A stretch of DNA of 6,010 bases, from positions 11,848-17,857 of the forward strand of contig DNGE01000138.1 of the NCBI GenBank assembly GCA_003486705.1, read 5' to 3'. This document shows positions 1 through 6,010 of this stretch, in pieces. Under the pieces are notes generated by a model. That model saw nothing but the letters and a program-made list of their open reading frames with translations, did no database searches and was not told the DNA's origin. A program made the translations under genes and the position numbers. Every line of letters begins with the position of its first letter. Positions within the stretch are counted from its first letter, which is position 1. This stretch comes from Bacillota bacterium. GTDB lineage: Bacteria > Bacillota_I > Bacilli_A > MOL361 > Turicibacteraceae.

Positions 1-3000
1 GGTCGTGGAGGTTACTCACGAAAAGAACCTGAAATCACAGATACTTCAATTGGTGGAATGATTGAACAAGATCCGATGTTATGTCGTGATATTGATGATG
101 AAATGAATCGCTGTGTGCTAGAAGGATATATTTTTGCCTCTGAATCACGAGATGTAAAAGGTGGCGAACTGGCCATTATTACAGCTAAGTTTACAGATTA
201 TACAGATTCAATTTATGTTAAAATGTTTGCTAGAACCCCAGAAGCTAAAAAAGCCTTTCCTAAAATTTTAGGTAAAGGAAATTGGGTTAAAGTTAGCGGG
301 AAAATCCAATTTGATACATTCGCAAAAGAATTAGTATTAATGGCAAATTCAGTTAATATCATTTCGGCAAAAACGGAACCACGTCAAGATTTAGCTCCAG
401 AAGGTGAAAAGCGTGTTGAATTACATGTTCACTCGAAAATGAGCGCCATGGACGCCGTAACAGATATTTCAGAATACGTGAAACAAGCGGCAAAATGGGG
501 CCATAAGGCAATAGCTTTAACGGATCATGGTGTACTTCAAGCTATCCCAGAGGCATTTTCAGCTGCTAAGAAAAATGATATTAAAGTTATCTATGGGGTT
601 GAAGGTTATTTAGTAGATGATTTACCGGAAGTTGCTTGGAATAATAGTCCTATTAAGCTAAATGATGCCACATATGTTGTTTATGACGTCGAGACAACTG
701 GATTCTCAACTAACTTTGACGTGATCATTGAAATTGCGGCGGTTAAAATCCGAAATGGTGCTATTATCGATGAGTTCTCATCATTTGCGAACCCGCATCG
801 TCGTTTATCACTCAAAACAATAGAGTTAACTCATATTTTACAAAGTGACGTTGATCAGGCACCTGAACTTGAAGACGTAATGAGAGACTTTAAAGAATGG
901 AGTGGCGATAGTATATTAGTTGCCCATAATGCTCACTTCGATATGGGACACTTAGAACAAACCTATAAACGTTTTAACTTAGGTGATTGTCCAAACCCTG
1001 TTATTGATACCCTTGAGCTTGCACGCGTGATGTATCATCATTCTTTAGGTATCTACTGGGATAAAATAGATCCACTTGATGATGAAAAATCAAAACGTAA
1101 ATTAAAACGATTCAACTTAAAAGCATTAGCTAAGTTCTTTAAAGTTGATTTAACACAACATCACCGCGCCATTTATGATGCACGAGCGACAGGTCAAGCA
1201 TTTATCTTAATGCTAAAAGATGTGTTAAAGCTTGAAATCGAAACACATGATCAAATGAATACCTTAGTCGATCCAGAGAACTCGTTTAAGTTAGGATACT
1301 CTGATCATGTTTGTATTTTAGCGAAGGATCAAGTCGGCTTTAAAAACTTATTTAAAGTAGTATCCCAATCGCTTACAACCGATATTTTTGGTGGGCAACC
1401 TAAAATTCGTCGTTCTGTTTTACAAGCACATCGTGAAGGCCTCTTAGTCGGAAGCTCATGTGTTAACGGTGAAGTTTGGCAAACAGCAATTAATAAACCG
1501 TACGAAGAATTACTTGAAAAAGCAAAATTCTATGATTATTTAGAGGTGCAACCACCAGAAGTTTACTCACATCTCATTGATTTGAATTCGAAGGAAATGG
1601 CACAATCAATTATTGAGACCATTAAAACGATTATTCGAGCAGGTGAGGAGTTAGATATTCCAGTCTGCGCAACAGGAGATGTGCACCACTTAAATCGTGA
1701 TGATAAAATATATCGCCAGATCTATACAAGAACGCCTATGGTAGGTGGTGGACGCCACCCATTAAATAATCCAGATATTAAAGACATTCCAAGTATGCAT
1801 TTTAGAACAACAGATGAAATGTTACATGACTTTAGTTTCTTAGGTAACGAGAAGCGAAAAGAGATTGTCGTTACTAATCCTAATATGATTGCAGATCAAT
1901 GTGAAAAGATTAAAGCAATTAAGGACGATTTATTTACACCAGCGGATGACTTCTTAAAAGATAAAGGCATCCCAAGTATTAAAGATCGACTAACAGAAAT
2001 GTGCTATGAACGTGCACATGAACTTTATGGTAAAGAATTACCACAATATGTACTCGATCGTTTAGAAAAAGAATTAAAAAGTATTATTGGTAATGGGTTC
2101 GCAGTTATTTATTATATCTCACACATGTTAGTTAAGAAGTCTTTAGATGATGGTTACCTAGTAGGTTCACGTGGATCGGTCGGTTCATCATTTGTTGCGA
2201 CATTAACAGATATTACAGAGGTTAACCCGCTATCACCACATTATCGCTGTCCAAACTGTTTATATACAGCCTTTAAGTTGAATGAAGATGAGAAAAGCCG
2301 ATATGGAATTAGACCGGAAGAAGAACATCTACAAGAGATTTTAGCGAACGGTGATTCAGGATTTGATTTACCTGATCAAAACTGTCCGCATTGTCAAACG
2401 AAGATGAAAAAAGACGGACATGATATTCCTTTTGAAACCTTCTTAGGATTTAAAGGAGATAAAGTTCCCGATATCGATTTAAACTTCTCGGGAGAATATC
2501 AACCGACTGCCCATCTATATTGTCGTGAAGTATTCGGTGATGACTTTGCATTCCGTGCCGGAACCATTGGTACCGTAGCAGAAAAGACTGCGTTTGGATA
2601 CGTAAAAGGTTTCTTAGAAGATACAGGTCGTGAATTACGTTCAGCAGAAATTGAACGTCTTGCCTCAGGTTGTGAAGGCGTTCGCCGTACGTCAGGTCAG
2701 CATCCTGGGGGGATTATCGTCGTCCCGAACTACATGGACATCTACGACGTAACCCCAATTCAGTATCCAGCCGATGATCCAACGGCAGAGTGGCGTACGA
2801 CGCACTTTGACTTCCACTCGATTCATGATAACTTATTAAAACTTGATATTCTAGGTCACGATGATCCAACCGTGATTCGTTACTTACAAGATATTTCTGG
2901 GATTGATCCTAAAGATATTCCAACAGATGATCCTGAAGTTTATAAACTGTTTTATTCAACTGAGTCACTTGGTGTGAAACCTGATCAAATACGATCGACA

Positions 3001-3963
3001 ACAGGTTCGTATGGAGTTCCTGAATTTGGGACGCCGTTTGTTCGAAACATGCTTGAAGATACGAAACCCAAAACATTTGCCGAATTAGTAAAGATATCGG
3101 GATTATCACATGGTACCGATGTTTGGTTAAACAATGCGGCTGACTTAGTTACAGGTAAGATTGATAAATTTGGTAAGATAGAGTTTAAAAATGTTATCGG
3201 TTGTCGTGATGATATCATGGTTTACTTAATGTATGGTGGACTAGAGCCAGCGCTTGCATTCAAGATTATGGAGTTCGTTCGTAAAGGGATGGCAAGTAAG
3301 GTTCCTGATGGATGGAAAGAGTTTGAAGAAGAGATGCGCAAGCACAATATTCCGGAATGGTATATTTGGTCTTGTGGTCAAATCAAGTACATGTTCCCGA
3401 AAGCCCATGCCACAGCCTATGTATTGATGGCGATTCGCATAGCATGGTTTAAAGTTCATCACCCAATCTTCTATTATTGTGCGTATTTCTCTAAACGTGC
3501 GGATGTATTTGAAATTGAAACAATGGTTAAAGGACCAGATGCGATTCGCAAACGTTTAGATCAAATTGATGAATTAGGATTTGATGCAACGCCAAAAGAG
3601 AAAAACTTAGTTACGATTTTAGAAATTGCGCTTGAAATGACCGAGCGTGGATTCTATTTCCAAAACTTTAATATTGAAGAATCAAATGCGGTTGATTTTA
3701 AAATATCTGAAGATGGAAAGTCACTGATTCCACCATTTACAGCGATGGATGGACTCGGAGAAAACGTTGCGCGCCAAATGGTAGCTGCACGTGAAGAAGA
3801 ACCATTTAAGACAATAAAAGAAGTTCAAACACGCGGAAAATGTTCAAAAACATTAATTGAAAAATTACAATTAGCCGGTGCTTTTGGAGATATGGAAATG
3901 GGAACAGATAAAAAACCTGTCAAAACAGTTCTTGTCCCAGATAATCAATTATCACTATTTTAA
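1..3963 (+). CDS. polC: DNA polymerase III alpha subunit, PolC type (5' end missing)
   Basis: PolC is the replicative DNA polymerase of low-GC Gram-positives; it extends primers at the fork and proofreads with a built-in 3'-5' exonuclease. Residues are counted from base 1, because the frame is open to the window edge. An OB fold spans about 35-125. The PHP domain starts at VELHVHS (139-145), with likely metal ligands H142, H144, D151, D175, H176, E201 and, after the exonuclease insert, D560 and H562. The DEDDh exonuclease has D229/E231 (DVETTG), D314 (AHNAHFD), H388 and D393. Polymerase motifs follow: GSRGSVGSS (722-730), zinc-site cysteines 750, 753, 795 and 798, catalytic D824 and D826 (PDIDLNFSG), third aspartate D949 (KLDILGHDD), and a helix-hairpin-helix near 1250. 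The C-terminal QLSLF is the sliding-clamp-binding motif. By comparison with B. subtilis PolC (1437 residues, from memory), about 190-200 N-terminal residues lie upstream. The ATG at 58 is internal: it lacks a spaced ribosome site and conserved sequence precedes it. Confidence 0.98.
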   Translation, partial: GRGGYSRKEPEITDTSIGGMIEQDPMLCRDIDDEMNRCVLEGYIFASESRDVKGGELAIITAKFTDYTDSIYVKMFARTPEAKKAFPKILGKGNWVKVSGKIQFDTFAKELVLMANSVNIISAKTEPRQDLAPEGEKRVELHVHSKMSAMDAVTDISEYVKQAAKWGHKAIALTDHGVLQAIPEAFSAAKKNDIKVIYGVEGYLVDDLPEVAWNNSPIKLNDATYVVYDVETTGFSTNFDVIIEIAAVKIRNGAIIDEFSSFANPHRRLSLKTIELTHILQSDVDQAPELEDVMRDFKEWSGDSILVAHNAHFDMGHLEQTYKRFNLGDCPNPVIDTLELARVMYHHSLGIYWDKIDPLDDEKSKRKLKRFNLKALAKFFKVDLTQHHRAIYDARATGQAFILMLKDVLKLEIETHDQMNTLVDPENSFKLGYSDHVCILAKDQVGFKNLFKVVSQSLTTDIFGGQPKIRRSVLQAHREGLLVGSSCVNGEVWQTAINKPYEELLEKAKFYDYLEVQPPEVYSHLIDLNSKEMAQSIIETIKTIIRAGEELDIPVCATGDVHHLNRDDKIYRQIYTRTPMVGGGRHPLNNPDIKDIPSMHFRTTDEMLHDFSFLGNEKRKEIVVTNPNMIADQCEKIKAIKDDLFTPADDFLKDKGIPSIKDRLTEMCYERAHELYGKELPQYVLDRLEKELKSIIGNGFAVIYYISHMLVKKSLDDGYLVGSRGSVGSSFVATLTDITEVNPLSPHYRCPNCLYTAFKLNEDEKSRYGIRPEEEHLQEILANGDSGFDLPDQNCPHCQTKMKKDGHDIPFETFLGFKGDKVPDIDLNFSGEYQPTAHLYCREVFGDDFAFRAGTIGTVAEKTAFGYVKGFLEDTGRELRSAEIERLASGCEGVRRTSGQHPGGIIVVPNYMDIYDVTPIQYPADDPTAEWRTTHFDFHSIHDNLLKLDILGHDDPTVIRYLQDISGIDPKDIPTDDPEVYKLFYSTESLGVKPDQIRSTTGSYGVPEFGTPFVRNMLEDTKPKTFAELVKISGLSHGTDVWLNNAADLVTGKIDKFGKIEFKNVIGCRDDIMVYLMYGGLEPALAFKIMEFVRKGMASKVPDGWKEFEEEMRKHNIPEWYIWSCGQIKYMFPKAHATAYVLMAIRIAWFKVHHPIFYYCAYFSKRADVFEIETMVKGPDAIRKRLDQIDELGFDATPKEKNLVTILEIALEMTERGFYFQNFNIEESNAVDFKISEDGKSLIPPFTAMDGLGENVARQMVAAREEEPFKTIKEVQTRGKCSKTLIEKLQLAGAFGDMEMGTDKKPVKTVLVPDNQLSLF

Positions 3964-3968
3964 CAGAG

Positions 3969-3999
3969 AAGACCTAGTTTATCATGCTAGGTCTTTTTT
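3969..3999 (+). terminator. intrinsic terminator of polC
   Basis: A 9-bp perfect stem, AAGACCTAG (3969-3977) and CTAGGTCTT (3987-3995), encloses a 9-base loop and runs into a six-T tract at 3994-3999. It begins five bases after the polC stop codon, so polC is probably the last gene of its transcript. Confidence 0.92.
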
Positions 4000-4048
4000 A
4001 TAAAGTCTAGTCAGACATCTGTTTAAAATGGTATAAATTACATGTCCT

Positions 4049-4065
4049 AACTTGGGAAGTTTTTT
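4049..4065 (+). other. short hairpin with T-tract upstream of the 4122 gene
   Basis: AACTT (4049-4053) and AAGTT (4057-4061) form a 5-bp inverted repeat around GGG, and six Ts occupy 4060-4065. It resembles a minimal terminator but the stem is short and AT-rich. It could be a weak back-up terminator behind polC, or an operator just upstream of the next promoter. I see nothing that decides between these, or excludes chance. Confidence 0.3.
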
Positions 4066-4092
4066 AGTTGAATAGTAAATGTTGGGTATACT
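4064..4092 (+). promoter_or_regulatory. putative promoter for the FG-GAP-like gene
   Basis: TATACT at 4087-4092 is a near-consensus sigma-A -10 box. The -35 region 17 bases upstream (TTAGTT, 4064-4069) is a poor match. An alternative reading is a general-stress sigma-B type promoter, because GGGTAT occurs at 4084-4089 with GTTGAA at 4067-4072, although the 11-base spacer is shorter than the usual 12-14. Transcription would begin near 4099, leaving a leader of about 23 bases. The position is plausible between the polC terminator and the gene; the sigma factor is uncertain. Confidence 0.45.
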
Positions 4093-4096
4093 AACT

Positions 4097-4110
4097 TTAA
4101 ACGTTTGAAA
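4097..4110 (+). promoter_or_regulatory. palindrome at the expected transcription start
   Basis: TTTAAACGTTTGAA is centred on the perfect 8-bp palindrome AAACGTTT (4099-4106), with one T/G mismatch in the arms. It lies between the -10 box and the ribosome site, where a repressor could block initiation. It was compared with the CcpA cre consensus: the central AANCG core fits but the flanking G and C do not, so it is at best a degenerate cre. AT-rich palindromes this short also arise by chance. Confidence 0.25.
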
Positions 4111-4121
4111 GGAGTATTTTT

Positions 4122-4874
4122 ATGTTTGCTATGGATAGTTATATTCCACCCCAAATGACAGTAGCTATTGAACTAGAAGCCCCGTATATTTTCGATGAAA
4201 GAATTGCAGATGTTACAGGGGATCAAATTAATGACTTAATCTATTTAGTGGGTGATAAAGAAGATTCAAATGCGATTTATCAACAAAATTTACAATTATT
4301 CATTGTCAATGGTGCAACTGATGAAACGATAAAACAACCGTTGAATATGGAAGGCTATGGAAGTAAGTTGTTTATTGGCGACTTTACTCAAAATGCTGTA
4401 TCTGATGTTTTAGTGTCCGTTGATTCTGGTGGAAGTGGGGGGCTTGGATTTTATAAAATGTATACCTTTATAAACGATGAGCCTTGTAAGTTATTTGATT
4501 ATGAGGTCTTTAACAGTTTATACAATTGGGAAGTCAAATTACTTGATAACTATCGCGTTGAAGTCAAAAATTCAACAAATGATCAAGTGTATTATTTAGA
4601 CATCGCAAATAAAAGTAAAGATTTAATTGAACGTCATTATCATGATGATGGTACTGTAAAAGGCGACGCAAGTGGTGATGTGTATCCTCTAAGTGGACTC
4701 TATCCAATAAAAGTCCATGACAATGCAGATAACTTTAACCTCATGACCACGCAACAAATTAGTGCAGTTCCTAGAGTCGATGGATTAGGATTAATAAATG
4801 TGTATCTAAAATTTGAAAATAATCAATTTATTCCTTATGAAATTGTTGTGGGGGAATATCATTTTACTAAATAA
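4122..4874 (+). CDS. soluble protein with FG-GAP/VCBS-like loops, function unknown
   Basis: This 250-residue protein is not assigned to a named gene. Two similar acidic loops are visible: DVTGDQIND (residues 30-38) and DFTQNAVSD (87-95), each followed by a hydrophobic beta strand (LIYLVG and VLVSV). This is the pattern of FG-GAP/VCBS repeats, in which the aspartates often bind calcium. A glycine-serine turn, DSGGSGG, follows at 101-107. The rest looks beta-rich and acidic. No signal peptide or membrane segment is seen, so a cytoplasmic location is inferred. The start at 4122 is preferred because GAAAGGAG (4107-4114) sits 7 bases upstream; the ATG at 4131 would be 16 bases away. Terminators on both sides make it a single-gene unit. 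Small FG-GAP-like proteins occur in spore-forming Bacillota, and B. subtilis YybI, a coat protein, came to mind, but that similarity was not verified. The coding call is strong and the function is open. Confidence 0.9.
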   Translation: MFAMDSYIPPQMTVAIELEAPYIFDERIADVTGDQINDLIYLVGDKEDSNAIYQQNLQLFIVNGATDETIKQPLNMEGYGSKLFIGDFTQNAVSDVLVSVDSGGSGGLGFYKMYTFINDEPCKLFDYEVFNSLYNWEVKLLDNYRVEVKNSTNDQVYYLDIANKSKDLIERHYHDDGTVKGDASGDVYPLSGLYPIKVHDNADNFNLMTTQQISAVPRVDGLGLINVYLKFENNQFIPYEIVVGEYHFTK

Positions 4875-4889
4875 TTAAGTTAAACAATG

Positions 4890-4921
4890 AAAAACGCTAT
4901 GTCGAATGCATAGCGTTTTTT
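4890..4921 (+). terminator. strong intrinsic terminator, possibly bidirectional
   Basis: A perfect 12-bp stem pairs AAAAACGCTATG (4890-4901) with CATAGCGTTTTT (4909-4920) around a 7-base loop; the T-tract covers 4916-4921. It starts 15 bases after the stop codon at 4872-4874. The A5 on the left arm would give a U-tract on the opposite strand, so it could also stop leftward transcription, although no leftward gene is seen nearby. Confidence 0.93.
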
Positions 4922-5120
4922 GTTGTTTAGATCGTAAAATAGGCCATAAATTCATAAAATAACCACCATAGCAGTTTAGAGTAAGTAGGAAGTTATCAAA
5001 TAAATAATTTTGACGCCAAGCAACGTTATTTAGGGGCAGATTAGTTAAGGGGTATTTTTCATTCTTTTTCGCCAAGTTTTCGGTAAACTTAACAAAAAAA
5101 GAAAAATTAACTGCAAAAAT

Positions 5121-5137
5121 TACAACTAAACGTTGTA
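5121..5137. repeat. inverted repeat, operator-like
   Basis: TACAAC (5121-5126) and GTTGTA (5132-5137) form a perfect 6-bp inverted repeat separated by five bases. The right half overlaps a possible weak -35 box (TTGTAT, 5133-5138) paired with TATAAA at 5157-5162 after 18 bases. The size suits a dimeric regulator site, but no regulator gene is present to link to it. Confidence 0.35.
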
Positions 5138-5150
5138 TAAAGAAATATTA

Positions 5151-5170
5151 AATCAGTATAAATTAGTATA
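5151..5170. repeat. tandem 10-bp direct repeat
   Basis: AATCAGTATA (5151-5160) is followed immediately by AATTAGTATA (5161-5170), matching at 9 of 10 bases. The 10-bp period is about one helical turn, so both copies face the same side of the DNA. Each copy also contains a TATAAA-like -10 element. It ends about 30 bases upstream of the main promoter's -35 box, where an activator or UP-like element could act. Confidence 0.4.
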
Positions 5171-5198
5171 AAATTTAGAAAATAAGTTTCTTTGACCT

Positions 5199-5227
5199 TT
5201 GACGTTATAGAAATAAGATGTTATCTT
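5199..5227 (+). promoter_or_regulatory. sigma-A promoter with extended -10, for the exported-protein gene
   Basis: TTGACG (-35, 5199-5204) is separated by exactly 17 bases from TATCTT (-10, 5222-5227), and TG at 5219-5220 sits one base upstream of the -10 box, giving an extended -10. Transcription should start near 5234, leaving a leader of about 74 bases before the ATG at 5308. The -35 box is the second copy of a tandem 7-bp repeat, TTTGACC TTTGACG (5191-5204), so a regulator contacting that repeat could affect polymerase binding. Confidence 0.7.
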
Positions 5228-5237
5228 TTAATATAAG

Positions 5238-5256
5238 AATTCCATAAAAAGGAATT
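5238..5256 (+). promoter_or_regulatory. small hairpin near the 5' end of the leader
   Basis: AATTCC (5238-5243) and GGAATT (5251-5256) form a 6-bp stem around a 7-base A-rich loop, a few bases after the expected transcript start. It has no T-tract, so it is not a terminator. A 5'-proximal stem of this kind can protect mRNA from degradation; this role is inferred from position only. Confidence 0.35.
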
Positions 5257-5260
5257 TATT

Positions 5261-5304
5261 GAAAGGGGGAGAATTTTAAAATAATTCATATCGGAAGGGG
5301 AGAA
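5261..5304 (+). promoter_or_regulatory. two Shine-Dalgarno-like tracts, only one next to a start codon
   Basis: GAAAGGGGGAGAA (5261-5273) and GGAAGGGGAGAA (5293-5304) are near-copies about 32 bases apart. The second is the working ribosome site: its GGAG (5299-5302) is 5 bases from the ATG at 5308 and 8 bases from the ATG at 5311. The first has no ATG, GTG or TTG at a suitable distance; only a rare ATT codon at 5273 would open a three-codon frame ending in TAA at 5282-5284. It could be a ribosome standby site or a duplication relic. Confidence 0.55.
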
Positions 5305-5307
5305 AGT

Positions 5308-6010
5308 ATGATGAATAAGAAAAATTTTAAGCGGCTTATTTGTTTAACAACGGCGTTATCATTGACAGCGAATACATTGACGCATGCAATGGTAGGGGGA
5401 CGCCAACAAACAACATATACTTCAAAGGGAGATTATAACTTTAGTGATACGTTGTTAAGAAGGCCTGAAGGCGCAGAAGAAAAAAGTAAAATTAGTGATT
5501 TAATTGATACGAGTACAGCGGATTATGTTTCTGTTATTGTAGAGTTTGCAAGCGAACCGTTAGCAAAAGCAAATGAGTCAAGCACAACATATTCCTTAAA
5601 AAGTCGCCAACAAGTCGCAAGGGATCATGAAGTTTTTAATAACTATATTGCTACTTTACCGACAACATTTGGTATAAATCAACCTAAAATCGAGCAATCG
5701 TACTCTATTGTATATAATGGAGTCTCTTTAAAGATAAAAGCAAATGAACTTGAAAAAATAGCAAACTGTAGTGTTGTTAAATATATTCATGCAGATACTG
5801 AAGTTTCAATTGAGACAACAACGGATGAAAGTTTAGTAGGAATGCAAGAAGAAAATAACAATACAAACGAATCAAACGCTAATAATAGTCAAGATGAACA
5901 AAGTGAAACAACGTCTACTCAACAAGATGAACTGACATCTGAAGAACAAGATAAAGTGACATCTGAACAAGATGAAACGACATCGGAAGAAGATGAAACG
6001 ACATTAGAAG
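5308..6010 (+). CDS. exported protein with I9-type propeptide, likely start of a secreted subtilisin-family protease (3' end missing)
   Basis: The first 234 residues are visible and the frame is open at the window end. A signal peptide is clear: a basic start (KKNFKR), a hydrophobic core (LICLTTALSLTANTL) and likely cleavage after THA near residue 28. Residues about 72-168 resemble an inhibitor-I9 propeptide, beginning YVSVIVEF and ending with a segment like VSLKIKANELEKIANCSVV and then KYIHAD. In secreted S8 proteases such as Vpr this domain chaperones folding and inhibits the enzyme until removed. From about 173 the sequence is acidic and rich in Q, N, S, T, E and D, with QDETTSEE-type repeats. 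The S8 catalytic domain would lie downstream and is not seen, so protease identity is inferred. Tandem ATGs at 5308 and 5311 are both possible starts; the second has the more usual 8-base spacing. A promoter at 5199-5227 precedes the gene. Confidence 0.88.
   Translation, partial: MMNKKNFKRLICLTTALSLTANTLTHAMVGGRQQTTYTSKGDYNFSDTLLRRPEGAEEKSKISDLIDTSTADYVSVIVEFASEPLAKANESSTTYSLKSRQQVARDHEVFNNYIATLPTTFGINQPKIEQSYSIVYNGVSLKIKANELEKIANCSVVKYIHADTEVSIETTTDESLVGMQEENNNTNESNANNSQDEQSETTSTQQDELTSEEQDKVTSEQDETTSEEDETTLE
5923..6010 (+). repeat. acidic tandem repeat in coding sequence, cut by the window end
   Basis: In-frame units of 21-24 bases encode QDELTSEE (5923-5946), QDKVTSE (5947-5967), QDETTSEE (5968-5991) and DETTLE (5992-6009), followed by one further base. 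A more diverged stretch, QDEQSETTSTQ, precedes them at 5890-5922. Near-identical DNA in adjacent units suggests growth by slippage or unequal recombination. The product would be a flexible, negatively charged linker just after the propeptide. The true copy number cannot be read because the array continues past base 6010. Confidence 0.75.

Larger units (their letters stand above)
4922..5307. other. AT-rich intergenic region without a credible gene
   Basis: These 386 bases separate the terminator at 4890-4921 from the exported-protein gene at 5308. Neither strand shows an open frame with a ribosome site. About 4922-5120 holds only weak features: TTTTGAC at 5009-5014 without a matching -10 box, a pyrimidine-rich stretch at 5053-5070, and a 6-bp hairpin AAGTTT/AAACTT at 5074-5090 followed by A-rich sequence. 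The right half (5121-5307) carries the inverted repeat, direct repeats, promoter and leader elements listed separately. Such a long non-coding leader before a secreted-enzyme gene suggests regulation, but no known riboswitch or T-box was recognised. Confidence 0.7.

Noticed and set aside
58..60. ATG as the start of polC
   Set aside because: The frame is open to base 1, no ribosome site is suitably spaced before this ATG, and the protein would lack the N-terminal part of PolC. It is an internal methionine.
2909..3462. Three minus-strand open frames of 66-77 codons inside polC
   Set aside because: They lie opposite highly conserved PolC sequence, resemble no recognisable family, and look like chance frames.
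4005..4016. GTCT/AGAC mini-hairpin after the polC terminator
   Set aside because: A 4-bp stem is within chance expectation and has no context.
5050..5055. GGGTAT as a sigma-B -10 box
   Set aside because: No GTTTAA-like -35 box lies 12-14 bases upstream and no gene starts within a reasonable distance.
4875..5075. Minus-strand open frame of 66 codons in the intergenic region
   Set aside because: It would need a TTG start at 5075 with no Shine-Dalgarno site, and its 3' part is read through the terminator stem at 4890-4920.
5074..5090. AAGTTT/AAACTT hairpin as a terminator
   Set aside because: No T-tract follows on either strand in the right position, the stem is AT-only apart from one G-C pair at each end region, and no gene ends there.
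5284..5316. Hairpin ATTCAT/ATGAAT enclosing the ribosome site, as a translational switch
   Set aside because: The stem is six AT-rich pairs with a 21-base loop, too weak to hide the Shine-Dalgarno site convincingly.

Overview
The window comes from a low-GC, Gram-positive bacterium (Bacillota). The evidence is a PolC-type DNA polymerase III alpha subunit, strong purine-rich Shine-Dalgarno sites, AT-rich codon use with TAA stops, and short GC stems followed by T-tracts as terminators. A Bacilli- or Turicibacter-like host is a guess that this sequence alone cannot settle. No tRNA, rRNA, CRISPR array or insertion sequence was seen. All supported genes lie on the + strand.

Region 1 (1-3963) is the 3' part of polC, the essential replicative polymerase. 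The reading frame is open at base 1, so the gene enters from outside. About 1320 residues are visible: OB fold, PHP domain split by a DEDDh proofreading exonuclease, zinc-binding segment, palm with the catalytic aspartates, helix-hairpin-helix region and a C-terminal sliding-clamp-binding QLSLF. All key catalytic residues appear intact. Two segments look longer than in B. subtilis PolC. A clear intrinsic terminator follows at 3969-3999.

Region 2 (about 4000-4921) is a single-gene unit: a plausible promoter, a good ribosome binding site, a 250-residue soluble protein with two FG-GAP/VCBS-like acidic loops, and a strong terminator. Its function is not known; a spore-associated role is only a possibility.

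Region 3 (4922-5307) is a 386-base AT-rich stretch with no credible gene. It holds repeats, a well-formed sigma-A promoter (TTGACG, 17 bases, TATCTT with extended TG) and a leader with two Shine-Dalgarno-like purine tracts.

Region 4 (5308-6010, running off the end) is the start of an exported protein: a signal peptide, an inhibitor-I9-like propeptide as found in secreted subtilisin-family proteases, then an acidic QDETTSEE-type repeat tract cut by the window end. The protease domain itself is not in the window.

The three genes appear to be separate transcription units. The rimP/nusA genes that follow polC in B. subtilis are absent here. I found no convincing undescribed multi-gene system. 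The points most worth checking are the repeat-bearing propeptide protein with its elaborate leader, the PolC insertions and the lost synteny.
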